Part shown: positions 35,851 through 49,113 of the stretch, one piece after another
Layout: the number at the start of each line of letters is the position of its first letter
Numbering within the stretch: position 1 is the stretch's first letter
Origin: Ifrita kowaldi
Taxonomy: Eukaryota; Chordata; Aves; Passeriformes; Cinclosomatidae
Direction: 5' to 3'
Length of the DNA: 64,000 bases
Assembly (NCBI GenBank): GCA_013398055.1
Contig: VZRS01015031.1
Span: 688,750 to 752,749 of the forward strand
Notes under the pieces: generated by a model
Told to the model about the DNA's origin: nothing
What the model saw: the letters and a program-made list of their open reading frames with translations, nothing else
The model's database searches: none
Translations under genes and position numbers: made by a program

Positions 35851-38800
35851 CTCATACAATCAAGATAGTTCCAGTAGCACTTACATTATGAAAGACATCT
35901 CTCAGGCTTTACAGAAAAGTATGACCTTGCCTTGCAGACTTCTACCTTTTTGTGCTAATGGACCGATACTTTTTAAAATTCCACCTGCTTCCTTTTACAG
36001 GAGGCTATGTTTGCTATACTGCAAAAGAGCTAATGAAGGCATTCTTTTAACTAACTCTGAGCTAAAGGGATGAACCAGATGACTCAGAGGCTTTGGTTGC
36101 TGCAATTTTGTTAAGCTCATCAATGGCAACATCTGTTTCTTGAGTGAATGAAGCCGGAGATGTTTTCTTTCCTTTTTTGGTTTTAATCAGAATTATTTAA
36201 AAGAGGAGGGGTGAGGTAGAGAGTTGGCGCAATGGTGTCACAGCTAAAATATTACTGTCACTTCAATTACTTCATCTGAAGATTGTTCATATCTTTATGC
36301 TGGATATCAGCGAGGATAAGCCTTTACCAGGCCACTGTGGGTGTATCTGGAGGGAAACAGTCACAGGTCCACCAACACTTTCCATCTGATGAATCTTCAT
36401 CTAACATGGAAGTGGTCTATCTCCTAGTTTGGAGAACAGGAAAATTCTCCTGTAGTTTTAACTGTGAATTGACACAGAAATCACATCCCTTTCTCAAACC
36501 ATTTCCACTTCTGCTTGCTTTGGAGGAGAGGGTACAAGACAGTGAGGATGCAGAGGCTGATGCTGCCAGACTTGAAAGTAGCATTGCACAGGCTCTCCTT
36601 TGGAGACAGCCAGGTAGACCTAGTCCCAGTTCTGCCCTAGATGTCTAATACAGACAGACCCATCAGTCCTCAAGTAAGAGGCAGACAGAGAACTTCTTTC
36701 TTATAAAGAAATTGTAATGTTAATGCAAACAGTTCCAGTGTGACTACTCAAGGAATAGCTCACCTGTGTGAGAAGGAAATTCCCAATTCAGCCACACACT
36801 GAAAGCAAACAAGCAAACAGGAGTCCTTCCCTAGAAGTATTCTGACCACTCTGCCCATGAGCACTTGGACTCTTCCAGGTCTTCTCACTGTATGGATAGC
36901 AGTGGCACATCAAGCACTAAGGAAAGGTCCCTTAGCCTGCTCTTATCTGCTTCGACTGAGTGCAGGACCCATGCCAACAGAAAGGAGCACCTAGAAAGTG
37001 GTTGAGAGATAGAAGGGCTTGTCTGGGAGAGCTGAGGAAGAAGAGGCACACATAAATCAAAAATAATCATCCACTTCACTAAAATCGAATCATAGAGCCT
37101 CGTGTGTCAAGGGGGAGAATAGATAAGCTGGTATTGGAGGCAAGACCATGAGATACAGAGCTCTATCAGATATGCAAAATAATTTTGTGCCTAGTTAGGC
37201 AGTCCCAGTGTGGCTTTTGTCACATGTACATGGACCAACACCCAAACTGTGAGAAGTGATTTCTATTCTTTGCCCCTTTGAAATTCATCCAGAATCCACA
37301 CTGTCACCCCAGTGCCACGAGAATGTCAGAATCTGTTCTAGGTAGGAGATATTAAGAGTAGAGCTGACAGAATGGGCTCTAAACCTTATTCACACTTCCC
37401 TCACCCATGCTGAAGCAGTGCCACATGGTAAGATTAGGAACATTCCTCCTGATACTGGCTGTAATGAGAAACAAGGACTAATGAGGTGATTTATTATCCC
37501 CTGTCTCTCCCAAAGACCTCAACATGCTGGCTCTGTCCTGTACTCTTCAGCAGCTGATTTCAGAGGGACAGAACTCTACTCACTCTGCTGCAGCAAAATA
37601 TGCTGTCTGTTCCCCAACACAAAGAAATGAGGAGGCGAGGCAAATCTCCAGGTTCTCAGAACTTTCCCTCATAAAAGAAATATATGTGCTTATTGTTCTC
37701 CCAGATTACAAAAATTGGAAAGGAGAAGAGAGAACAGTAAATTGCACAGTGTATTTTATGGAATGGAAAACGCAGCACGACTGCTGCAGTGAAGTTCGTT
37801 TAGCCCATAGACATGTCATGGCTTGATCAAGAGTGCCACAGTCACTCAAGTGAGTCAAGATTCCCCAAAAGGACTTTCCACTGAGTTCAGCATGATTTAC
37901 CAAATCTGATGGAGAATGAAGAACTGTGGATTGGCTACAGTGGCTAACTATCCCCTAGCTTCAGACACTCCATCGCTTAACTGCTCTCAGTCTTCTGCAC
38001 TCCCAGGTGCCCAAAAGCCTTGGAGTCAGAGTCCTGCTGTGTCAAACATTGTAAAAACAGAAATGAACAAACAGACCTTGTCCTGAAGACATCACGAGGC
38101 TATCTTCAGGTTTTTCCTATGCTTTAAACAATGTGCGTGAATGGAATCTACGGAAGGGTTGAGATACTTAATCTAGAATTTTGAACTTTTTCAGGGTAGA
38201 TTAGATTCTTAGGCTTTCATGCTAGAATGCTTTCTTCACTCTTGATCCTCTTGATTTCTTTGATATCCCCCTGTGAAATAAAGGTGTAATGGATCCAAAC
38301 CATGCAGGATGAAAGGCAGGCACCAGTGTCCCTGGTGATATTGCTGGTACTGCTGAGCATACAAGCGATACCTGGGTATCCAGACTGGTCTAGCTGGGTA
38401 GGCAACTCTCCAAAAGAGTGGTGTTGGTACAACCATGGTATACTACAAAGTTTAATTAATGTTTATTCTGTCTCACACTGTGTGGGACAACAAATGTAGG
38501 GTGAGCAACTCAGGCTGCCTCCAGCCCACAGCTGCCAGGGTCCAACTTCTTATATCGCTGATAGAAAAAAGTCACAATAACTCAGGCTACTCTGTGTCAT
38601 TTATCAGGCTGGTCCAGTGGCTGCTTGAAGACACAAAAAATATCTACTACATTTACTGGATTAGTCTTTGTAAACTCTGCAGGATCTGAGGATACTGAAA
38701 GTGGTCCACAGTGGTCACTTAAATGATGCAGCACTAGCGTCACACCAGATTATAATCACAAACTGTACTGATAGGCCCAGTGGCCTTTGTCATTAGAAAT

Positions 38801-39129
38801 AAAATTTCCATAACGTGAATCTGGGAATGCAAACAGTTTTTCATGTACTCATTAAGTTACAATGAAAAGAAGCAGAGGAAACAAGTCTGACTTTCAAAAT
38901 AACTCATAGAAAAAACCCCAACAGTCCTTCTCTCAATACAGAAGATTATTCTGGGAGACATCCTAAAAAGGAAGCTGGGATTCTGTTTGCCTCACCTACA
39001 GTGTTTATCTCATGCTGGTTTGCAACAAGAAAAAGCAGTATTTAAGTAAAAGCTAGCTTAGGATACTTCTGTTAATGCTGTAGGAAAATATTTTGTAGTC
39101 TCTTAGGGCTGCTTTCTTTCCCCTGAAAC

Positions 39130-39263
39130 TCTCTCAGGTTCAGGTTGGGTGCAGGTCTGAGCAACTTGGTCTAGCTGAGGATGTCCCTGCTCATTGCAGA
39201 GGGGGTGGACAGGATCACCTTCAAAGGTCCCTTCCAACCCATACAATTCTATGGCTCTATGAC
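39130..39263 (+). mobile_element. CR1 LINE, 5'-truncated 3' end
   Basis: From 'caggttcaggttgggtg' (39135-39151) through 'tctgagcaacttggtctag' (39156-39174), 'gatgtccctgct.attgcag' and 'aaaggtcccttccaaccca', the order and spacing match the CR1 3' terminus. The copy ends in 'attctatggctctatgac' (39246-39263), a well-kept pair of tail octamers. It is among the younger CR1 pieces in the window. It has no coding capacity. Confidence 0.92.
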
Positions 39264-41269
39264 TGCACTTGGTCAACAGGTTTAGCTGACACCTGAGCTT
39301 GTTTCTTGTTCTGCAGCAAGCATATGAAGGAGAAACCACATATTCCCTGATTATGGCTTCCTTAACCCAGCTACACAGTTCATCTGTGTTTGGGGTCTAC
39401 TTTGACAGACTGGCTGTAAGACACATCTCAAATGTATCACAAGGGCTTGGGAGGACAATCTGGAGCCACCACTGAGCAGGCTTGGTCAGAGTGTCCAGTC
39501 CAGCACAGTGTCAGCACATGTCCTGGCCCAGTCCCAGGAGAGCTGTGGCTGCATTAGGCTGGTGCTCTGCCCAGAGTAATTAGATCTGCCTCTGAAGAAG
39601 AATAAGGAACTTGGGTGATGTAATTATACCTCTTCTGGAGCTAATTCAGGGACCACAGCATTACGCTGAATGGTGTAGCCTAGATATTTCAGAAGTTACT
39701 CACTTTGAATTATCTTTGATAAGAACTCACAAGGGAGAGATTTAGCGCTGCAGTTGTAAGTTTCATCCATCTCTCCCTCCTACTTCTGTCAGTGATGCCT
39801 CCTGCGGTGTTTTCCCTTCCAGTCCCAAAACCTATAGCACAGCCACATGAGCCTTACAACCTGTCCAAGACCCAGCCTCCATCAGGAGGCATGACTCTTT
39901 CAGAGGGCGTCTGACACGGCTTCCCACTCAACCTTGGAAAAGAGCTTACTCCAGCCATTTTCAGGATTGCAGAATGGGGAGGTACACTATTAAAGGAATG
40001 AAAATGAATGGTGTCAAGCACAATGGAATCAGGTTAGGTTAATGATATTGGAAGGTCATTATTAATTTTTGCTGCCTTTTCAGAGTTTTTTTTTTTTTCA
40101 AAGCCGCTTAGATATGTTACTGTGATAAGCACAGCATAAACGTTCAGCCAGACAGACACTGTACCTTCACCTTATTACGTGTGACTGAAACTGCAAACAG
40201 CTCAGATCAATCTCAGAGACATTAAATTAGCGCTGAATCTCACTCCATCTCCCATACAAAATGAGCTGAGCTAAATCTGAGATAATGCCCATATCAAGAG
40301 ACATTACAAAACATATTCTATTGGGTGAAGATTTATTTTAGTTTTTCCACAGACTATTTCTGGCTACATGAACAATGGTAAAGAAGAGAAATTCTCAGCA
40401 TTAGAAATGCATTGAATCTGTACGTGCATTATGTAGCAGCTAGGGGTTCTGTTTTTAAGACAGGACCAAATAATGATTCTTGCATAATGTAACTATATGA
40501 CAACTAAAAAGAAGCCCTGGTTTAAAATGGGAAGCAGAGAATATCACAGAATCACAATAACAAGGTCATTTGAAAGTGAGGGCAAATAAGTAAGCAACTA
40601 AAGGAAAGAAAATTAGATATAATGAAAACAAAGGAAACATTCATTGTGGGTTGGGTGCAGAGCAAGGAATAAGTTAGTGCCTTAACTAAGTTGGCACATA
40701 CAGGCAAACCTCTCTGCAGGTCTGAAAAGGCTTCTGCCATTCCCCACACTGTTATTGCAGCTCTTAGGGGGATAAAACGACCTTGCATCGTAAGCACTGA
40801 GCTGAGCATCATTGTTGTCATCATCACAATGAAGCTGGTTTAGGCCATCTCCAATGGTTCTGGCTACCCCTGATCATGGTCTGGCTACCCCTGTAATAAC
40901 AAATAGAGCAGAGGCAGGTTATAGGCTAACATGCTGTCCTAGAACCACACAAAGTGTTTATTGCTAAAATCTCTCTGGCATATTTTTGTCTTTTTGTTCT
41001 ACTATTTTCCCAAACATTTTCTGGACAGAGATGGGGAATAACCTGGGTGAGGGACAGCTTGAATGTGTGCATGCCTTTCTGACCAGCGAAGGGGAAAGGT
41101 TTGCCATGTGGAGATGAATTGTGCTGTGCCACTTGGCCTCAGGACCAGAGTGTGCTCCTCAGTCTGTTTTATTTGGTAGTGCAAAATGAAGCATTTGAGA
41201 ATCATAGAGGTCAAATAAGGTACCAGAAGACAGGAAAAAAAGACAATCATAGTTATTCTTCTTAAACAG
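39264..41269. other. unique noncoding DNA
   Basis: No gene is recognisable. The stretch contains a T-run near 40088-40099, an AT-rich candidate conserved block near 40190-40340 and a 21-bp-offset duplication at 40861-40893 (TGGCTACCCCTG twice). Confidence 0.5.
40861..40893 (+). repeat. 21-bp tandem microduplication
   Basis: TGGCTACCCCTG occurs at 40861-40872 and 40882-40893, each preceded by an ATGGT(T)C-like unit. It is a recent slippage duplication. Confidence 0.65.
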
Positions 41270-42271
41270 GGAAAAGATCAGTCAACATCAGCTCCTAGAA
41301 AAAATCCAGAACAAATAGTTGACTGCACTATGTATAAGGACCTGAAGGGTAACAGGAAGATAAATAATAGTCCACTGGGATTCATCACAGCCAGATTGCA
41401 TTATACCAATTTAGCTTCTGTCTATACCAAGATCTTACAGTTAGAGCTGAAGCAGTTAATTTGACATATTTTTATCTGAACACTGTCTCATATAACCTTG
41501 TCATTAAAAAAATCTACACGACTGTCCATCCTACACTTGACCGCCCATTAACAGAAAATGCTCAATAACTGTGTTCTTGAGGAGCATCTTCTGGTTTAGT
41601 GTCATCCCAAAGGAAAGCAGGTCATGCACTTCAAGACTGGTCTGTAATACAAAATAAAACATGTTGTGTGGGGTATAAAGTCAACCACTTCAAAAGAATT
41701 CTTGTAACAATTGAAATACTAACGTACATGTATAATGTTGGGCATCATAGACTGAAACATGGTCTCCATTAAAAAATGGGAGCCATCAGATCAGGTTTTA
41801 CATGCAGAGGAGCAGCTTCCAAAGCATACTGTTTTGTTCCACTTTTTGTAAGAGCTCAGTTGAAGCTCTCTGTTTAGTTCTGGGTATCAGAAAGAGAAAC
41901 TGGAGACAGTCTAGAAGAAAGAGATATTGAAAGTATGGTTTCTTGGGAAAGATCAAAGGGCTTGAGATTGTTTAACTTAAAAACTGATTTGGGACATGAC
42001 AACAGACCACAAACATTTTTAGAGAGAAGAGAATAATCTGTTCCTTCTTCCCATGATGGATAGTAAAAACAAGAATAACAGGAAAACTCTCCTAAATCAA
42101 TGCACAGGGAAGCACTAGCACAGATTGCCTACGGAGATATGGCAGTCTCTATCAAGGAGGATCAGTAGCAATTAGACAAGCAGGAGGTATAAATGACACT
42201 TCCTTAAGCTACATGGACAGACTAAGGCAGCTTCTGAATGAACTTCCCAATCCAGTTTTTCTATGACTCTG
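41270..42271 (+). mobile_element. long decayed CR1 LINE with ORF2 remnant
   Basis: Collinear traces of a CR1 element run for about 1 kb. The stretch at 41335-41400 ('aaggacctgaagggtaacagg..aataatag..ggattcatcaca') recalls the ORF2 segment encoding the DGF/NGF..SCLTNL region. 41477-41506 translates as LNTVSYNLVI, comparable with the FDTVSHNILI motif of CR1 reverse transcriptase. From 41876 the 3' part follows: 'ttctgggtatcag', 'gaaactggagacagtc', 'cagattgcctacggagatat' (42121-42140, the 'caggttgcccagagaggttgtgg' block), and the tail 'gaacttcccaatccag' and 'ttctatgactctg' (to 42271). Frames are broken throughout, and a middle portion is deleted or unrecognisable. It is inactive and old, and the only copy here that keeps any reverse-transcriptase signal. 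Confidence 0.7.
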
Positions 42272-45099
42272 TTCTCACTCCTCCTGACTTAGTGGAATGT
42301 TATTTTTCCCAAATGTTTTTGTTTCAAGCAGTGGAGAACAGAATGTTTTTGTCACAGAACAGCTTAGGATGTTTTCCCAGGTTACGATCTGAAGCTGTTA
42401 TGGTAATATTGTCCCTAGGAATCCATCTTGCACATCTGACTTCTGTGGAGGTCCCACTCCTCTTGCCACTGCTACGGGATGGAAGTGGTGACTTCCTCTT
42501 CTTCAGACCATGGTTTCAAGTAAATGTGGTTGTGCTGAACTAGGAGAGATCATAGAAGTGCAGGTCACATGCAGAAATAGAATTTTACGTGCCTTGGAAA
42601 ATGTGTTGCATGTTTATTTGGGCACTTGAGGAAGTGTTGAGAAGATTGTGGTGAAGACTGGAACCTGCATATGCTGTGCTTGACCTGCTGTGTTTCTGTC
42701 AAGGGCCCTTAATAGAAGAACATGAGGACAGCAGAGAGTAAAAAAAAGTGGAGGTAACTGTAATCACCAGCTACAGGGGCATATTCACAGGGCAAATAAA
42801 ATGAGCACCTGACCACTGACTGCAATCCTTACGTAGAACAGGATACTACCTGGATTCATCTACTACTAAATAGCTGTTAAACGCATAATCTTTGCATACA
42901 AACCTAGTGTATAGGCAAACTCCAAGGGGGCATTGTGGGTCACTGTGGACCTGTGTGGTTCCACCTTCCTCCCTAATGTGGTACAAGTGGCAATAAAAGG
43001 ATGACTTTTCTGAAGACTGCTGCAGGAGGACATGGGCTCGAGCGGATGCTTAGAAGCCCAGAGCACTTTGCTCCTTGCAGAATGAAGGCCAGACTTCTCA
43101 CACATCAGAGGGTAGTCGCTCTTCAGGAAAAACGTGGCATTTAGCACCGAGTCAAGAGAAACACAATGGCCTAAGCAGTGCTGTATTACTGTGTTGATGA
43201 CTAGATGTGCAGTGGCATTTAAAAAATGAGCACTGGCTTTTTAGTGCTCTGCAAACTCCAAACCTGATCCTTTAAAGCCTCCATGCATGGAATTCACATC
43301 GACTTGTGCATATGGAGGACTAGCCAGGTCAAGCCCTGAATATTAAATAATCACTTGTCATTCCTGATGTTGCTGCTTACAGCTGGCATCATATTGTTTT
43401 GTTTAGGCAGAAACCGTTCAAAACTTTTTCACACTCTGTGTTTTACTGAACTGAGAAGACTAATACTTATAAAGCAATTCTTCCACAAGGGAAACCCTCA
43501 CCCTTTTTCACCCCTCAAGAAAGCCCCCAAATCTGAAACAAGCATAACACTGCCGAAATCTACCAACAAAGTAATCCCTGAAACAAATAGTCAGTGTTAA
43601 AAAGAATATGAGGCCATTCCAGAACAATTTCTTTTTAGGCAGTCTAGACAGTGTGGCGGCAATAACATGAAGGATTTAGCTTTCCCAAGCTACATTTATA
43701 TTTTTTTTAGCAGCCAAAAAGCTCTATAGGCATGGAGAACATACAGCCAAGTTTTATTTTGTCAGTGCTCTTAATTTTTTATACACAGTGAAATAAATTG
43801 TAAAGGTGCAGGTGTTAGTGGAGCTTGCATACAATGAACTGGGGAGGTGGGGAAACTGTGTCTCCTGGCCTTCAGGACTCTGCAGTTTAACTCTGTGATC
43901 CATACATTCAAGCCCAACTGAAATCAACTTCTGCTGAAGGCAAGATTTGACTTGTCCCTAGAGGAGGTTAACTCTGGAAACTGTAGTGGTCTGAACAGTT
44001 TATTTGGTCCCCAGGGAAAACACACTGAGAACCTGTAGCTGTGGCATGACTCATCTACTCGCAATGTATGAGGGGCTGGAAATTCCTTCATGCCATGAAA
44101 ATAAAGCATGTCCCCTAAGTATCTGGAAAATAGACACAGTGTTTTCCATCAGGCAAAGTTTTTCTTCTGTAAACCAGAATGACTAAAAATGGAAATGCAT
44201 GGATAAGAATGAATGCTGATTTCTAGAAAACTGCGTGACTGCAAATATAATTGACTGAAAGGTAACACACAGAAGTAGAACATCTTTATGTAGTGGTTGA
44301 TATACCTATTAAAGTGAACTTTTATTTTTTTTTAAACTAGATCTTAACACGGTCCATAGGGTAAATTCTTGTTAGCTGGAAACTTGATCACTCAAAGATG
44401 AATAGTCAATGAGTGGGAACACTACAGGACCAGACATCATTACATGAATGGCAGATGGCCTGAGCAGCCTTGCAAACTTTATGAAAGTTGTTTTCCATTT
44501 GAATGAAAATGAAGAGAAAATGTAATGAAATGAGGTTGCTTTTTCACAATCCACGGGTTGAATCCAGCTCTTCCTGAGGTTGATGATGTTTTTTCTCCAT
44601 GTATAGTGGCCACCTGCTGTAAATGGTTAGCTGAATTTCAATTTCAGCTATATTTTAGGGAAGAATCTGGGAAGAATGTGGCTCAAGGCTTTCTTTAGAG
44701 CAAGGCATTCAGTCTAAGTTCCCAGCTCTACAAAAAAGACAGTTAATTCATATTTCTGGAGTTTTATTTCCTTCAGGGTGATAATATATCTGGTACTACA
44801 TGCTTGTTCAGCACATTCTTACCCTATCTTGGCTGGTGTCCCTGGGCAGTGCCCTCTGATTGATGGCATTAGTAATATTAATGATGAGAAAGAAAGATCA
44901 CTATTGGCATTAGTTTCCTGTTCTGTGGAGAGCCTGAAGGTGTGCAAAGGGCTGGAAGGTGCTGGAGGATGCTGGTACTGTCTTTCCTCTGGGTCAGGAT
45001 TAAGGCTGCTGAGGAGGATAACCCTGCCATGTGCTGTGCATCGAGCATAAGTCCAGAGAGTTTTAGGTCGTGTCCATTACAAGCACCACATTTATTTGT

Positions 45100-45180
45100 G
45101 GTGTAGCAACAATAGCAGCAGTAATTGTAATAGAAGCAGCCATAGTTGTAGTAGTAGTTATAATAACAAATTGTTATAGC
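45100..45180 (+). repeat. degenerate trinucleotide tract
   Basis: The tract is a mixture of GCA, GTA, TAG and TAA units ending in the small palindrome ATAACAA-a-TTGTTAT. An open frame over it reads as a run of Val/Ile/Ala and mimics a membrane segment. This is explained by the simple repeat. Confidence 0.55.
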
Positions 45181-45304
45181 AAATTAACCAACTGCTCATT
45201 TTCAAAGGAGTTGTTATCATTTGGGGGTAGAAAAAGGAGGTCTCTGGGGAGTATGGGGTCTTCTAGCTCCACCACAGTGATTGTCCCTATTACTGTTCTT
45301 ATTT

Positions 45305-45335
45305 ATCTGTTTGGTTATTTCATTAATCTGTTTGG
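45305..45335 (+). repeat. 21-bp-offset microduplication
   Basis: ATCTGTTTGG occurs at 45305-45314 and 45326-45335 with similar following bases. It looks like a slippage duplication. Confidence 0.55.
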
Positions 45336-47509
45336 CTAGCTAGAATTAATGCTTAAGGCAGTTTTTCTGTTGTGTACTTCCCCTGGCTGGGACTCTTCCA
45401 ATTTCTGGAGCATTACCTCAAAGTAGCTTTTGCAGCAGCTTTGAGAGTACCTCCACTGAGATATGCATAATACGTTATTTACCGAGAAATTCCTAAAGAA
45501 AAAACCTGCCCTTTAAAATAAACTTTACTAGACCTAGCCAAATAGATTTAGAAACATTAGAGCCAGAGCATTTTTATCTACATGAAAAGATTCCTTTTTT
45601 TTTTAACAACCAGCAGCTGTGCTTCATGGATAAGCCCCAGCAGAAGAAAACATGTCCTTAGCTGTTACAGCTACTTTAAAAGGCTATTGCCAGTACCTAG
45701 CTTTGCCATTTTTGTCTCAGTGTTTTGGAACTTCAAAATAAAGTTATTTCTTTTCTAAATATCCTCTGAACTGCAAAATATACTCTTCAGGATTTCTTCC
45801 ATAATTTTCTGAACGGTGGCAAGGTGAACAAACACAGGGCTACTCTAAAACAGAAACTTTCTCATTTGTACCAATGTGGAGTGTCCTCTTATTTGAGAGT
45901 CAAAGACTTTGGTGGTCTGAGTTCTTTTGCTAAACACATTTGCTTTCCTGGAAGGCAGTATGGAATTTCACATAGGCTTTGCTCAGGAAGAAAAATGATT
46001 GTACTGTAGACATTTAAGCTTTGTATATACTTTGGAAGATGGTAGCCATCATATTTAAACATATTAATTTTCACTTCATTCCCTGGTGGCAGTTCCCAAG
46101 AAGATTCTGACAAGGAGGCCAACAAGAACCAGCCATAGTTTCATTCTCAAGGAAGCTGAAGATGTTACAAATACTGGCACCATCATCAGCATTGAATGCA
46201 CTGACTGGTAGCACTGGGGTGAGGCAAATCCATATCGCGGTTGAGCAGGGACATAATTCACCTTAGGAAAAGCCATTTTAAGAGCTCTTTTGCAGCGCTG
46301 TTGGCAGTTTCGTTGCCTTGCAGTTGCATACCATGCCCTGGGTACTGCAAACTGTTCAGTGGATTAAGGAAGCACTTATGTGGTCCATGTACCCCTACTT
46401 TGCCCCAAACTCTGTTATCTCCCATTGAAGCATGATGCCACTCATGCCCTGCCTTTGCTCCTCAGAAAAGAGGAGCTTTACTCATCCTGTTTCATTTTGA
46501 CATGTAGACAGCTGACTCTTTGATCAAACTTTATGCTAAAAAATGCCTCTGTGAGTATAACTTGGAGCTATCCTAGCAGCATGGTAGACACAGGGAATGT
46601 CCAAGGGACATGAAACCATAAAAGCTGGTTGTGCTTTAGCAGCACGCTATGCTGGAAACGGTGCTGATTGAACTATCGGTGGTATATTGTGGTTATTTCT
46701 GGTTGACTGCCTCATCAATTTTCATTGGGGAACTGAAATGGAATTTGGGGGTGGATATGGTATTAATTAGGAAGGAAACTGGCTGCAATATGCTTGGAGA
46801 TAAAAGTCTTTTCTGGTGGGAATCTGGTTTTGTACCCTGTCCAAATTGTTAAAGATGCATTTTACTGCAAAAGATATTTTTATGCAGTTAGCTCTCACTG
46901 GAGAACAAGTGAATTAAACATGAAGATGATTGGATTAATGAGAAAAAAAAATAGACAAAGACTTTCTGGCTACAATAGATTATTAAGAATTAAGCTTTTA
47001 TTGATAACGCTCCCTAATTACCCCATGCATAGCTCCCACATCTATGTAAGTAGTTAGGCAGTTCTCATCATCATGGCACTTTACATTATTCATTTGGCCA
47101 CTCTGAGAGGATCAGGAGATAATTACAAAACATTCACAAAGCCATGGGTAGCTACAACATCTGTCCTATAGCTCATAAGTGCTATTGAAGCACATCTTAC
47201 ACACCAGCAGTATATAATGGTGTGCAAATTTTAAAAGTTAGGTAAGAGTTTGACAGCAAATTCTCATTAAGGCTTTGTGGCATTGATCAACCTCAGACAC
47301 CAAAACAGAGCTTCCTCAGGCTTTTCAGGAGTTTCTTTTCCCTCCCAAGTGCAGAGCACAGCTTCCTGCAATTGAACTGTCCCTGCATGGGGTCTCTTGC
47401 TCTACTGGGCTCTAAGTGTAAATCAGGGCAACACAACTGCGGCAGCAAGAGCGGAAAAGAGAAGTAAAAAAACTGAAGGATGCCTGCTGATTACAGTCAT
47501 ATGTAAATC

Positions 47510-48120
47510 AATGAGAAACATCACAGGAAAGGAAACAGGGGAATTGGGGTGGAATGCTGTCTGGGAGAGGAAAAGACAGGTTAAAGGATGCGCTAAGAGA
47601 CTGAAATTCATCAGAGGGCTTGTAAAACAGGAAAGACTAGATTATAGGCAAGAAAAGCAGGAAGTGACTGAAGGGTGTGAAAAGGCTGAGTGGAAACTGT
47701 AGTGAGCAACTCTAGCAATCAACAGGAACGTTGAAAGCTGCCAGCAATCCAGGAATTTTAATTCAAGGAGTGAAAGACTAGAGCCAGGCTGACAGTCAAT
47801 AGGAAAACTGAAGTCTGGTCTCCCAAAGGACAGAAATGAAGGAGGGGGCTGGGAATTCAGGAAAAAGGAAGTTGAATTCACCAGAAGATAGAAAAGGCAC
47901 AAGCAATTGGATTTTCAAAGACAAGGAAGATAAAAAGGGAATAGAGATGGGTTTGACAGGAGAAGGCAGAAAGTGGGAGTCTGGCATCTCTGCAGCAGCT
48001 TTGGGAATCAGAAAACAGGTGCCTTGAGCCGGGCCTCAGCAACACCCAGAAACACAAGAAGCAAGCAAGGAAGGAGGGGTCAAAAAAGCCTCTGTGGGAA
48101 AGATGACAAAAATCAGGGAG
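47510..48120 (+). other. purine-rich (A+G) region
   Basis: The plus strand is close to two-thirds or more purine over about 600 bp, with many GGAAA, AGGAAG and AAAGG words and no simple unit repeat. The open frames here (plus strand Lys/Glu/Arg-rich, minus strand Phe/Leu/Ser-rich) mirror that skew and are not evidence of genes. The region could be a decayed purine microsatellite, part of an unrecognised repeat, or the exon of a noncoding RNA. I cannot choose between these. Confidence 0.5.
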
Positions 48121-49056
48121 ATGGGTTAGAGTGGTCCTAACATCTGTGTGGCACCAGACAACTGTGAGAAAGAGACTGCAGCCCAGCAGAGGAGCTAATT
48201 TGGGATATACCATCATGATGTGAGTCCAGCTGCTTTGTGGGGAGTGCTGTGGAAAGAACAGCTTTGTATTTCTTTTACCAAACTGTATGCTCCTAAGACT
48301 GTCCAGGGTCTGAAAAAGTATGACTGTGACATGTGCCTGCTGATTGGAGGAGAAAGAGGTGTCTGAAGTAAGAGCTTTTATGATTTATATTAAAACTATA
48401 TTTTGTGCATGACACAAAATTTGGGATGGAGAGAGCAAGTGATCAAAAAGGGCAACAATTTCCCTGTACTGGTGGAAGAGGTTGGGCTTTTCTGGAAGCT
48501 TAGAATCATGACTTTCCTGAAAGAGCTTCACAAAGAGGAGCTATCTCTTACCCTGGTGTGCTTGGCTGGAGAGCTTGCTTTTAGCCACAGCATTAAAATT
48601 AGATGTCAGAAAACTCAAGGTCAAGCTTTTGTTTTTATCAAAGCTTTAAATTATTAAAAACTTTAAGGACATACTTTAGGAGGGATCCATGGCTGGAAAG
48701 CTAGTGAAAAAAATATTCAGCACATCTGCAAGGCTGCTGTATTTATTTATATGGAAGATCTCTTCTGCACCAGAGCAATTTCAGTCCACAAAATGCTCAA
48801 AGATGCAGTGCCACCTTTTGGACAAACGGATGTCATGTTAGGTCAGGCATGAAGTTGAAAGAAGGAGAGAGAAATAGCAGGTGACATTCAGACCCTGGCC
48901 AGAATTGGCTCTCTGAGAAATGGTCAGTAGCAAATGGAGAAGATAATTGGAAGCAGTACTCAGAAATGGCTGTCTACTTTTTCTTTAGGAAATGTAGGTC
49001 TTTATTTCCCAATTCATTTGAAAAGGCTTTTAAGGTCAGTGAAGTCCACAATTGTT

Positions 49057-49113
49057 AAAAAAAAAAAAAAAAGGTAAAAAAAAGGCAAGCAAAAAATAAA
49101 TAAGAGGAAAAAA
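49057..49113 (+). repeat. A-rich tract
   Basis: A run of 16 A residues is followed by further A-runs separated by GG, GC and TAA. This looks like a retroposon tail, but no source sequence is identifiable upstream. Confidence 0.75.

Larger units (their letters stand above)
29468..39129. other. unique noncoding DNA with palindromes
   Basis: No recognisable exon. A minus-strand donor-like CAG/GTAAGT lies at about 33846-33854 but was not accepted as an exon boundary. Candidate conserved blocks at 31550-32210 and 35640-35850, and palindromes at 31930-31950, 33128-33155 and 34009-34038, are listed separately. Confidence 0.5.
42272..47509. other. unique noncoding DNA
   Basis: No exon or RNA gene found. 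There are a degenerate TAG/CAG-type trinucleotide stretch at 45100-45180, a 21-bp-offset duplication at 45305-45335 and a small hairpin GAGCACT/AGTGCTC at 43228-43249. Confidence 0.5.

Noticed and set aside
36208..36230. let-7-like word TGAGGTAGAGAGTTGG
   Set aside because: It differs from let-7 after the seed and has no complementary arm nearby.
37085..37130. 'gaatcatagag' as an antisense CR1 tail
   Set aside because: Only about 10 bases fit and the following CR1 segment is absent.
40540..40575. 'tcacagaatcacaa' as an antisense CR1 tail
   Set aside because: The tail-like octamers are present but no CR1 body follows; too short to support.
45070..45339. Putative small membrane protein (Val/Ile-rich frame)
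   Set aside because: The hydrophobic run is produced by a degenerate trinucleotide repeat.
46634..46660. miR-15/16-like word TAGCAGCACG
   Set aside because: Only a 6-bp CAGCAC/GTGCTG pairing is available; no precursor-length stem.
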